DNA of 64,000 nt from Klebsormidium nitens (taxonomy: Eukaryota; Streptophyta; Klebsormidiophyceae; Klebsormidiales; Klebsormidiaceae), in the NCBI GenBank assembly GCA_000708835.1, contig DF237277.1, positions 1 to 64,000 of the forward strand, written 5' to 3'. Shown piece after piece: positions 54,001-63,774 of this stretch (position 1 is its first letter; each line of letters starts with the position of its first letter). Under the pieces are notes generated by a model that saw only the letters and a program-made list of their open reading frames with translations, searched no databases and was not told the DNA's origin. A program made the position numbers and the translations under genes.

Positions 54001-56793
54001 AGAGCTCTAGTCCCTGATGAGCTAGCAACCATTAACTTCGTGTGCAAGCAATGTTTGCGCACAGAAAACCATCGACTCACCTTCTCAAGTCGTTCCTTCA
54101 CCTCTTCACTTTCATCTTGCATTTGGGCAGCTTTCAGTCGGTACTCGTCTAGAAGTTCTTGCTGTTTACGACAGGAATCTTCTCCTGATCTCGTCAAATT
54201 TTCCAGGTTCTTGATTCTGGAGATTAGGTCCTGCAAATAGCGGAGTGGATATAATAAATATTACAGGTTGCGCGTCCGCGACGTCCCTTACTTATACATG
54301 CCGGCGTCTCTTTCATTTCACGGCGTTGATCTGCTGACGCGATTGAATCGAGACCATTCTTTGCAAAGTGCCATAACCGAGCGCTCTGGCTTAGACGTGC
54401 TTACCTGTTTCTCCGTGGATATCTTTGAGATGATGATGTCCTTCAGCTCAATGACTTTCTGGACGTGTTCAGCGTCAAGGAAACAACAATTCGACTCGGA
54501 AAGCTTTTGATTGATCAAGGATCTCCATGATTCGACAGCTTATTGAACGCGCTTGGATCATTTGTATTGAAAGGAAGGAAAGAGCGCACGACGAAATCGC
54601 GATAAAAGGATATTGAATGCATCTTCTCGTCAAGCCTGGTGTTCACGCTTGGTCCGCTGTGCCGGCTCATACACAAGCTCATGACCTCTCTGTCTTTCTG
54701 ATCCATCTTGACCATGTAATCCTGGATAACCTTCGCTTGCTGCCTGATCTTCACTGCAGTATGAAGAAGCAGTTGAGAAGAAGATCAGAAACAACATTTC
54801 TGTCCCTGAAGTGTAGAGATTCCGAAAGCACGAAGATATCATTATACATTGAACCTTGCGCAATCTCTAGTCTTGGATGGTATTTTCAGAAAGATTAAAA
54901 CACCTTATAACAGCTTGCAGTTTGGACAGCCTGTTTTCCTGTGGCAAAGCAGGCTTGAGCTTACCTACGAATCGTTCTTCAAAATCAGAGATGTAGTTGA
55001 GCCTCGTTGAAAGCTCTTGCACTGCACACGTTTCGTGAGTTCTTAGCTTTGTGTTTGAAAAACGCTCCGCTGGACTTGGCAGGCTACACGAACGAATGTC
55101 ATCCTTTATTGAGACAAGGGGCAGAGATAAGGAAAGTGTTCAGGGCCTCGCATCTCCAAATCTTTTTCCAATTCGGGGTTCTTGAATGAGAACATCAATA
55201 CTGCAGGCTTACCTTGCGATTGCCGCGTCTGTAGGATTTCGCAGGTTTCCTCGTAGGTTTTCTCAAGTCTTCCAATCTCCTGCATACACGAGTCAGTGGG
55301 TCTCTACGCTATGTGGCCAGCTGCAAAGTCCTGCCAACAAAGACCATCCCCGCTTAACTTGTACTGAGTCTTGAAGAAGTTATATTGTGATTTGTAATCA
55401 TATTCTCATGTGGAGTCAGCACACGCAAAATCACTTCCAGGAAGCAACATTACTGGATTCTCGTTGACAACTTACCTTCTCAAAAGCTGCCATCAAGCCA
55501 GACTGCACCTTAATCTTCTCTCCCAGTTCAAAATGCTCTTCTTCCTTCACTTTGAGTGACTGACGTAAACGATAGTTTTCAACCTGTTTAGAGGGCTAAG
55601 ATCGTCAGGAGTGCAGCTGATCAGGGGCCTTTGATGGAGCTCAGGCCTTCAAGACAAGACAAAGCTGGCAGATTTGACTTCAGCTATTCTCTTTCCAGAT
55701 GCAAGGAACTTCATTGAAGCTGCACATGCACACTCTGTTTTGTTTGCATTTTCACAGTATCAAACTTCTCGTTGTTTCAAGCTACCTACCTTCAGCTCGT
55801 CTAACAGAGAAGTTCTCCCTGCTAGAACAGCCGTAGCTTCAGAACGAGAACATTCCTCCTTCTGCCCTAGTATCTCAAGATCTCTCTTGAGGCTGGATAC
55901 CTGCGAAAGGAAAGCCCGCATGTCAAAGATTACTGAATTGCTCTGCAAGTCAGAGGATCTCGTGAATCACAAATGAAGGGAGTCCCACCCAAGTCGTGCT
56001 CTCCTATTCCTTACATGATAGATGGGGTCTTCCTTCAAATTGCTGAATTCGTCTCAAGGACAATTCCAGCGAAGAAGCACAAGTTGCACGTACGGAAGAG
56101 GCCTCACCAGGGACTTGTGAGTGTTCTTTTTAAGTCCCTGTATTGTACGTATGGACGGTACAGACTGTGATCATGTTCAAACGGCGGCGCGAATAAGAAG
56201 CGAGAGAAATACCAAATTCACCAGCTTACCAGGGTCCTTGCCCGCTTTTCCGCTTCGGACGCCAGCTCAGCTTTCTTTTCAAGGTCCTTCGTCCGTGCCG
56301 TGTGTGCATCTTCAGCTTCTTTCTTCTGCTCCGAAACCCTAGAGAGCTCTTCCCGTGCAGCCTTCTCTTTGTTCTGGCCAAGGTTAAACAACTTTAGCGG
56401 AGAAGGAAATGGCGTCCGCGAGCAGCGTAAGCAATAACAGCTCATTTTGGAAAAAATATGCAAAGAGGAAATGCTGAAGCGGCGTCAAGGAGCTATCTGG
56501 AGGAGCGGCGGATGTGACTTTTGCAGGGTGGGCTACATATATCTTCTCGAGTCCGGTCCGGACTCGATGATGCGCACCTGCAAAAGTTGGATCTGCGTGG
56601 CCACGTTCTTAAGACGATACTTCAGTTTGGAGAAGGAAAGTCCATTTGATGCACTGTTGCCACCCTCGTCACTTCCCTGTCCTTCGATTCTTCGATTCTG
56701 CACGTGAACAACATTTTTGCATTTGTTTTCATCCTTCAAAGAGAAGAGGACATCCCCGGCAAAGCTCAATGGAGATTGGCACGAAGTTGGCAA
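51083..56793 (-). CDS. long coiled-coil protein with C-terminal PHD finger
   Basis: At least a dozen minus-strand exons. The 5' end is unresolved: the first exon seen reads KLKYRLKNVATQIQLLQ and ends at about 56580, and an ATG at 56958 may belong to an earlier one. Exons near 56380-56230, 55900-55795, 55585-55475, 55280-55215, 55005-54965, 54760-54690 and 54522-54405, and 54230-54081, 53966-53896 and 53706-53567 encode almost unbroken heptad-type coiled coil (EEVKERLEK, KREIAELRSSL). Exon 53391-51746 is 548 codons of acidic disordered sequence. Its end plus exons 51459-51393 and 51198-51083 form a C4HC3 PHD finger: CSC, LACSVC, HFHATC and FCCEDC. A Lys/Arg-rich tail ends the protein. Phases agree across these joins. 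PHD fingers commonly read histone H3 tails, so nuclear chromatin binding is inferred. I know no named homologue. Confidence 0.72.
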
Positions 56794-58003
56794 CGCTTAG
56801 CGGCTGCCATGAGCACAGGAAAGTGGGGCCTCTGCGTGATCAAGCGGACGAGGAGAAGCACGCATTGATCATCACTTAGGCTTCGGTTGCCGTGAGCTTA
56901 CTCCAGGGTGCCCTCGTTCCCGTTCTTCGTCTTTTTCAGGGACGGGGTCTCGGGCCATTGGCTCGTACTGCCGCTTCGATGCGCCTAGTACAAGTCACTT
57001 CGCGAACGCCAGACCAAGAGCACTGCTCTGCGTCACACGGTCCACTTTAGCTGAGCTTTCTTCTCATCGCCTAGCCGGACAGGAATCTGACTGCCTTCCT
57101 GAAACTGTTTTTAACAGGTCTAGTCTGGCAGGAGCTCCTAGGTCGCCTTGAGCTGTGTGACACACTGCAGTCGCCCCGAGCTTTTTATGCGCATAGTAGT
57201 CGGTTTGGACAAGTCATTATTGAGTCTCACTACTTTCGAATCCAACTGAAGCTCCAGGGCAGGATTCCACGGTGCGCCAGTGGAAGGACAATTGAAATAC
57301 GTAGCTGCTCGTCAACCATTTCGTCAGCTTCTACTTTGGGGTTTCAAACAGCTTATCCACTCTACGTAGTAAAGTCGTTCCGATACGGCAGACGCCCTGA
57401 CGGTATAGTCGTGCTGAAGCTCTAGGAGGGCTGCGAGGGATTTGCGACGACTGGCGATGTAAGCTTGACCTCAGGCTCATTTGCGCTCATTTGAAATCAT
57501 GACAAGCATGTGATCGAGCCAGATGCGATGTCATCGTGCATACTCATCCAAATCTGTTCATATCATGCAGATACCTGCATGTTTTGCTAGAAGTCCATAA
57601 CAGTATGCTAACACATCGTGACGGTGTCCAAGCGGATCCATGTAGGTAAGTAGAAGGTTGCTTTTGTCTTAATTGGGAACCGTGACCCGTGAACGGACTA
57701 AGAATACGGCCTTGAATTGCTTAACAGGGCCACGCTGTGCATGAATGAACTCACATGCAGCCTTGAAACATGGGAATGAGATTGCATACCTATAAGGACC
57801 TAATTGCACTGGTGAAGCCATAGTACATGCCAAAAAGGGGTTCATGGTGTTTCAGCTTGCATGGTTCATAAATATTCGAATCTTATATCAAGATTGCACA
57901 CAGCAATGATGCATAGCCGGCTTTGACGGTGCGAATCTTGCACAATCGTCGCGCCTTGATTCTTAGTGAATGTCGGCCGGAGGGAGACATGTTTGTGAGT
58001 TGG
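56794..58003. other. intergenic; no gene seen
   Basis: An ATG at 56958 on the minus strand opens MARDPVPEKDEERERGHPG before a donor-like site at 56901, which may be the first exon of the PHD gene, but its phase does not fit the next exon I can see. The rest, up to the LTR at 58004, holds no recognisable gene. Confidence 0.4.
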
Positions 58004-58440
58004 TGTGACGAAATAATAAGGCTTAGCCGCAAAGGTTGCGGGTCCGGCGCGCGGAGTCGCGCGGCCGCCTAGAATACGTCGACGTGTCGTCGGTAGAGAT
58101 GTCTAAACCCCGAACCCTTGATGTCACGAGGAGTTGAGTAGGACACTCACCGAGCGGCGGTTATAGACTTGAGATAGACATGCATGAACTGGAACTGGAT
58201 CGTCCTCTTTTTCTACTTATCGGATTTGGGAAGCAAGGCGCTTCGTTCTCTTCTTCTCCGCATGGCTTCCGCCATGCCTCTGGCCATCTCATGAGGTATC
58301 GTCATGGTGCTGAATGCATGAAGTAAGTCTGTGAGCATGATGTATAGAATGGGAGTCATCTAGCTGCGCCGGTGAATACGGCTGATTGTCACTGCCGCCG
58401 CCGCCGGCGGAGAGTACCCCTTTCTTTAGCGGAGACCCCA
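58004..58440 (+). repeat. 5' long terminal repeat
   Basis: Begins TGTGACGAAATAATAAGG and is taken to end at ...gagacccca, giving TG...CA ends and about 437 bases. The end is inferred from the following primer site, because the matching end of the other LTR lies outside the window. Confidence 0.85.
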
Positions 58441-58447
58441 GTTAATT

Positions 58448-58472
58448 TGGTGGCGAGAGTGGGATTTGAATC
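58448..58472 (+). other. retrotransposon primer binding site
   Basis: The sequence from TGGTGGCGAGAG to TTTGAATC is the exact complement of a tRNA 3' end. Read backwards it gives a seven-base T loop (TTCAAAT), a five-base T-stem strand (CCCAC), a seven-base acceptor strand (TCTCGCC), the discriminator A and CCA. Seven bases separate it from the LTR. The tRNA identity is not assigned. Confidence 0.8.
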
Positions 58473-59279
58473 ACGTCCCGATCGCGGCTAACAGTCCGCA
58501 GGCTAATGGTCAAGTTGAACGTTACATGCAGGTGATCAAAGCTTGTCTGCGGAAGTGTGCTCACGAGCACCCTGACAGCTGGCACCAGCATCTCTCCGGA
58601 GTCGCGTTCGATATTAGGACCACCTTTTCAGGACACCATTCAAATGTCTCCTTTTCAATGCCTTTACGGTCGTTCCCCCCTTTTACCGATCGAAATCAAC
58701 AGTCTTCCTACTCGCCACGGGTTGGTGCGGCCGAACCTCAATCGCCCAGAGACCGAAGCGGAGCGCCAGCAGAGGATTAGTAACATTCACCAAGCTCAAT
58801 CATCGGCCAAGGCAATGATTTTGGGCGCGTCTATTGTGCAGAGAAAGAACTTCGCCCGATGGAACGCCACGGCGAAAAACAAGGTCGCGCTTTTGAAAAA
58901 AGGGGATTGGGTGTTAATGAAGCGGCCCGGGACGATTAGGGGTCATCGACTCCGATGCGAAGGCCCTTACGCGTTCCTTGGGTGGCTCCCCGGTCTCAAA
59001 AACAAGAAGGCGGTTTTGCAAGACCATCTCGGGCAAAAATGGTTCCGCAACGCTCACGAGCTTTGCCGGTATTTTCCCCGTATCCAGTTCGTCCGCGAGT
59101 ACCTGGAGGAGGTCCGCGCCGTGGATGGCGTCCGCCCTATGCCCAACCTTCTTATTGCCCGTTTCCTCGAGAGGAATTTCGTGGCCCCCCCTTTTGCCAG
59201 CCTCCGTTTGGAGCAGGCTATTACCAAGGTCCGCAAGCTCCATGGTTTCGTCCCCCTCCGCCGCAGTTCCACTCAATGA
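58466..59279 (+). pseudogene. integrase, C-terminal half, one frameshift
   Basis: Starting inside the primer site, the frame reads LNHVPIAANSPQANGQVERYMQ, the end of the retroviral-type integrase core (the xHPQxxGQxER motif containing the last catalytic Glu). Then comes LRKCAHEHPDSWHQHL. Near 58620-58630 the frame shifts and continues as DTIQMSPFQCLYGRSP and then the C-terminal GPY/F-like module (VALLKKGDWVLMKRPGT, GPYAFLGW), ending at 59279. The zinc-binding N-terminal domain and the first two catalytic Asp are absent, so this copy cannot be active. Confidence 0.82.
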
Positions 59280-59776
59280 GTCCTGCCCTCAATTTCGCAG
59301 GTTCGAAGCGTCCATACCGGCGGGGTATGAGCGAGGAAGGGCACGAGAGGAAGAAGCGGCAGCGGCGAGCGGAGGAGCGGCCCCATCGGAAGCGGGGGCC
59401 CCCTGAAACTTCGGAATCCACGGAATCCGAAGAAGTTCCATTAGTCCGGAAAAGGATGTCGCGGAAAGAGCACTCGGAAGCCACGGCTGAAGAGCAGGAC
59501 GCGGCTATGGGGAGGCTGGACGAGGCCGATTTACACCGGCCCCTTGACGTCCTGCCCGCCCCGCATCAGCCGGATCTTCGTTTTGAGGAATTGCAAGCGC
59601 CTCTTCTCGAAGTCATTCCGGCGAACCCGCGAACGGAACCCAAACGGATGACGGAAATTGACCAAGCCCAAGCGCTGGTGGCAAGCCACAGTGCAATTGC
59701 GGGAAAGGTCTGCACCCAGTTGTTGGCCAACTGGATTTTCGTCATTGGGCATTGCTTGAAGCACGTCCGTGGTTAA
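59276..59776 (+). CDS. retrotransposon ORF 2, unknown function
   Basis: About 166 residues. Its ATG overlaps the integrase stop in an ATGA. The first third is very basic (KRPYRRGMSEEGHERKKRQRR), the middle acidic, and the end helical (AQALVASHSAIAGKVCTQLLANWIFVIGHCLKHV). No family recognised. It could be a nuclear or nucleic acid-binding accessory product of the element. Confidence 0.5.
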   Translation: MSPALNFAGSKRPYRRGMSEEGHERKKRQRRAEERPHRKRGPPETSESTESEEVPLVRKRMSRKEHSEATAEEQDAAMGRLDEADLHRPLDVLPAPHQPDLRFEELQAPLLEVIPANPRTEPKRMTEIDQAQALVASHSAIAGKVCTQLLANWIFVIGHCLKHVRG

Positions 59777-59795
59777 GAGTTACATGCGCGGCTAG

Positions 59796-61373
59796 CCGCT
59801 AATTCAGTTCCTCATCGGGATTCTCCGGCGGATACTCCTAAGCGAAGCGTTCAATCTCCTTAGCGGACCGCATGCGGTCGAGGAGAGAGCGTATTTGATG
59901 GGGGTAGCGGAGTGGGCCCGGCACGAGCGGTCCGACCCCGCGGGGAAGGACATTGATTTTTTCGTGGGGCAGTGGTCCAGCAAGATTGCTAAACGGCCAA
60001 GGCCGGCGCAATCCTTTGGACAATGGCAGTATGGGGTTTCGGCAGTTCTTACCGGGGGTCGAGTGGAGCAAGAGCTGGCAGCCATCGCACGCGATACTGC
60101 GCAGTGGTTGGACAAACCCTTAACCTTCCCCCCGTTCCTGCGGAGCGAACTTCGAAAAGTTAAGCCCCGCGAGATCCAAGTCCCTGCCAAGCCTCACAAG
60201 ACTCGGGAGTCAGTATTGGTCTTGGCGGATTGGGAGTTAGCGAGCGCTGCGTGTCCTTTTCCACGGAAGGGACTCAAGAGCGAGGGTGAGCAGACGGTCG
60301 AAGGCGCCCAGTCGGCGGGCAGGACCGATTCGCAGACGCCGTCGTTCGTGGATGTGGTGCGGCGGCGCGAGTCGAGCGGTGGCGGCCGCGGTAGAGGAGC
60401 GCGCGCGCCGACGCCCAAGAAGCAGAAGACCGGAGCCACCGAGGGCGCCCAAGGCGGGGAGGCGGAGAGCGCGCGCGCGCGACGCCGTCAGAGCCGAGGG
60501 GAGAAGTCGCGGGAGGAGTCCGGCGGAGAAATGGAAGGAGCGGGGCAGGGGCCGGCTGCTACGGTCATGACCGAGGAGCCGGCAGAAGAAAATGAAAACA
60601 ACATGTTGCGCGCCTGGGAGGTGGCGAAAAGTTCGGCGGAAGACGAGTGGCTTCGCCGCGCGCGCGCGGACAAAGTCAAACGTTTTGGGACCAGGAGCGA
60701 CCGGGGCGGGAAGTTTGTAGAAGAGATTCAGAAGGATGGCGTGTGGTGCAAGATCCAACGTATTGAGGGCACGCAAGAAAAGTGGGAGTCCGCCGGAATT
60801 GAGATTCCCCAGCTGCAACTAAGAGTCCACGGATTCTTACGGAACATTCTGTGGGGGGAACCGGTAGCCGAGCGGTTTGCACTTTTTATGCCGGATGAGT
60901 TCTTCTCGCAGTACGTGGACGGCACCACGGTGTCGGACCTGGGTCTCGTGGAGTTGGAACAGCTAGCTCTTGATGGAACGCTGCAGGAATGGGAAAGGAG
61001 CGCTAATCGGGGGGTCCTGTTCCAGTGGGGAATGTTAAACGACCCCAACCAGTTGTACAGTCCACGGACTGTGTCGCTGTCAGCCTTCCAGTGCAGCTCA
61101 CGCGACGAAGAGCTGGATTCTGCCTTCCACGACGTCGACCTTACGATCCCCGCGGCGGTCATCGAGCAGATCGTTTTTGATCGCAGAAAGGAGCCGCGGT
61201 GGACGAAGGATCGCGTTCGTGAGTTGCTCACGAATGAGGACTGGGGGGTTCCGGCGTGGTCGAATCTTTCGGAAGCGGACCGGAAGGATAACGACAGAGC
61301 TGCTCAACAACTCCTGGCTGCTTTAGGGGAGTCGGATAGGCGGCAAGGCCGGAAGCAACAGGGAAGAGAGTGA
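59796..61373 (+). CDS. retrotransposon ORF 3, gag-like candidate, first part
   Basis: The frame is open from a stop at 59793, with the first ATG at 59898, and ends at 61373, nearly 500 residues. It begins with helical sequence (EWARHERSDPAGKDIDFFVGQWSSKIAKR), passes a long Arg/Gly/Glu-rich low-complexity centre, and ends in a better-ordered part with Trp and Leu (GFLRNILWGEP, LFMPDEFF, LEQLALDGTLQEWERS, RVRELLTNEDWGV). No protease or polymerase motif is seen. The frame passes into the next two ORFs by successive -1 shifts, so the three may be one broken gag-like polyprotein. Confidence 0.5.
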   Translation, partial: PLIQFLIGILRRILLSEAFNLLSGPHAVEERAYLMGVAEWARHERSDPAGKDIDFFVGQWSSKIAKRPRPAQSFGQWQYGVSAVLTGGRVEQELAAIARDTAQWLDKPLTFPPFLRSELRKVKPREIQVPAKPHKTRESVLVLADWELASAACPFPRKGLKSEGEQTVEGAQSAGRTDSQTPSFVDVVRRRESSGGGRGRGARAPTPKKQKTGATEGAQGGEAESARARRRQSRGEKSREESGGEMEGAGQGPAATVMTEEPAEENENNMLRAWEVAKSSAEDEWLRRARADKVKRFGTRSDRGGKFVEEIQKDGVWCKIQRIEGTQEKWESAGIEIPQLQLRVHGFLRNILWGEPVAERFALFMPDEFFSQYVDGTTVSDLGLVELEQLALDGTLQEWERSANRGVLFQWGMLNDPNQLYSPRTVSLSAFQCSSRDEELDSAFHDVDLTIPAAVIEQIVFDRRKEPRWTKDRVRELLTNEDWGVPAWSNLSEADRKDNDRAAQQLLAALGESDRRQGRKQQGRE

Positions 61374-63375
61374 AAGAAGAGAGAGCGGGAATCTCCTCCG
61401 AGGAGGAAATCGAACTCATCGGGGAAACTTGCAGATTTGCGGGTGAGGATTACGAGAGGATGGGGAGCGTTCGCGAAAAGGTTGCAGCCAAGGTTGTGAC
61501 CGCCGGAGCGGATACTCCAAAGGAGGGGAGGAAAAAGCCGGAGCCGGAACCTAAGGGAACCGGAACGAAGAAGGGGAAGCTGAGGAAGTCAGACCCGGAA
61601 GCGGAACGGGGGCGGTCGAATTGAAATCGCCTCCCCCGGGATCGGCTACCTTGGAAGAGGCTCAGCTGAAAAGTCCGAGGACTCCATCTAAGTCCCCGGC
61701 AAAAGCCTCTGGCGGAACGGAACGGAAGAAGGCGGAACCGGAAATCAAGGTTTCCGGCGGAAAGAAGGGACTCGACGAGTCGGGCCCCGAGCGAAAGCAG
61801 GTTGAAACAGGTAAAAAGGTCGAGAAGGGTGCGGAGCCCAAGGGCCCTGCACCAGAAACTGTTGTAATTCTGGAGGTAGGGAAGACGGAAGCCAGAACCG
61901 AGCCCAAGGGCGGTCCGCCGGAACAGCGGAAAGCATTGGGGGAAGTTCAGAAGAGCGAAATGTCTGCGGACATTCCGGGGGGCGATCTCGAAACAGCTTT
62001 AGCGGATCTTAATGCGAAGGAGGAAGCTGAGTACGAGAAAGCCCAGGAACAGGAAAAGACGGATCGGGAAGAAGAGCGGAAGCGGAAAGATGCAGAAGAA
62101 GAGGAGCGGAAGCGGGAAGCAGAAGAAGTGGCCACGGCCTGGGCGAAGGGGTTAGATCATGCGGGGATCGCGCTTGGCGAAAGCGCGTTTGAACCGGATC
62201 TACCACCCAGCACCGAGGCAGAAAAGCAGGCCTATATAAAAGAAGCGGCCGGCGGGTCAGGGGGCGGAAAGTTGGAAAGGCCCAAGGGCGCACTTGTTTT
62301 TGGGGGCCTAGCAGCAGACCAGGGGCGAGAAGACGCTGTCAAGGCGCCAATTGCCCCGGTAAGTCGACTCCGTTTTCCGTCACCTGGGCCAAGACTGCCT
62401 CTGCAGGAGAAGAATTTGAAAAACGATAGAAGTCGTTTTGAAGCAATGAGGAAAGGTTCCCCTGCCCAGATCTCCAAGGAGACGCTGCAGGACGATATTC
62501 GGATAACTATAGCATCGGTGAAGGAATCCCGTTCGCCATGTCGGCGCTGTCAGAAGTTCGGTCATTTCCCGAGGGAGTGCCCGAATCAAGTCGCCTCCGT
62601 TCATTGTGTTTGCTGCAACTCCTATGGAAGGCATCGAAAGCGCTGCAAGCAGCGTCGGGCGATGTATTCGGACGTGGTGTCCGTAGACTTAGACTCGCCT
62701 TTGGCGCGAGAGGTGAGGAAGGAAATAGCTCGGGAAGCTGGTGGGTCTGACACAGAGAGTGAATCCCCTCTGCAGACGGCCGAAGCGGCCGCTGGTGACA
62801 CGTCACCAGGGGCGACAGCACTGTCGGGGCGTCCGTTCCTGGTCTCGGACGGGGGAATTCCGTTGGACGGCGGAGTTCCGGTGGGCGGAGCGGCCTCCAC
62901 GGAGGCGCCGGATCTCGATCCGGACAAGTTCACGGGCATGGCTTTTGAGGAAGGACTCGGGGGTGAAGCAGAAGAAGCGGCCGCGGCACTCGAGAACGTG
63001 CGAGGGATCGTTGTTCCGTCCCTAGGAGTTCCGGAAACCCGAACTGGTCAAGACCAGTTCGAGAGCGGAGGGGCTTTGACGGAACGGCGGAACGATACCG
63101 CACCTTCTCCTAGCTCATCGCGGCGCGGGGGTCGCGGTCCGGTTACCGCTTACCCTCTCCTAGGGTCCGTCACGCATTACGTCAGCCGCCGGAGCGGAAT
63201 GATGGCGATTCAACGTTTTGTGGACGGACAGATTACGGTCAGCATGGTTCCGCTGGGTCGGTACATGCGAGGGGCCGAGTTTTCGCAGCCGACGACCGTG
63301 CACTTCGTGAAAGGAGTCCCACGGGGTTTCTTCCAGAGGAGCGCGGAGGCGTGCGAATCCGACGAATCAGAATAG
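61370..63375 (+). CDS. retrotransposon ORFs 4-5, charged protein with CCHC zinc knuckle
   Basis: An 84-codon open stretch (61370-61624) overlaps ORF 3 by four bases, and a 584-codon stretch (61621-63375) overlaps that by four bases, each one frame back. Composition is continuous (Lys/Glu/Pro/Gly-rich), so they look like one coding unit with two frame breaks. At about 62536-62580 lies CRRCQKFGHFPREC, a perfect CX2CX4HX4C zinc knuckle as in retroelement nucleocapsid. An imperfect second one, CVCCNSYGRHRKRC, follows it. The stretch ends with a more ordered region (SRRSGMMAIQRFVDGQITVSMVPLG). A nucleocapsid-like RNA-binding role is inferred. Its place 3' of integrase is unusual. Confidence 0.6.
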
Positions 63376-63774
63376 ATGTACAGAGCGGCAGTAGTCCGCA
63401 AAATGTACTATAGTGTAAATGGAACCGAGGCTGTCGACGCTAGGGACATGAAAGCAGGGGACCACCACGGTGCGCCCCTGGGTAGTTTGTGTGGATTTGG
63501 TAAAGGCTAGCGAAACTCTTGGCACGGCAGAGTCACGACTCTGTTTTGAGAATTCAGTGTACTTCTTTCGAACCGTGTCGGGATTCGCCACGGCGTCTTC
63601 CGGAAAGGTTCTCAACGTCCAGGTGTACCTTTTCTCTCTTCATGACTAAGGCTTGAACGTTCCAATTTGGATGGATAGCTTAGAAGAGAGTTTTTAATGG
63701 CACCAAGACCTCTGGTAATCATGGCTGGATTTGGACGCGAGGACGCTTTTTCGAACGGGGGGAGCCGTCACAGC

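Noticed and set aside
58448-58472. tRNA gene at the end of the LTR
   Set aside because: Only the complement of the 3' half of a tRNA is present, directly after an LTR, which is what a primer binding site looks like; no anticodon arm exists.
58955-59275. Upstream part of the ORF 2 frame overlapping integrase
   Set aside because: Pro/Arg-rich shadow of the well-supported integrase C-terminal module; the first credible start is the ATG at 59276.
60237-60818. Minus-strand ORF of 193 codons inside the retrotransposon
   Set aside because: Arg/Leu/Ala-rich mirror frame of the plus-strand ORF 3; GC-rich sequence opens many such frames.
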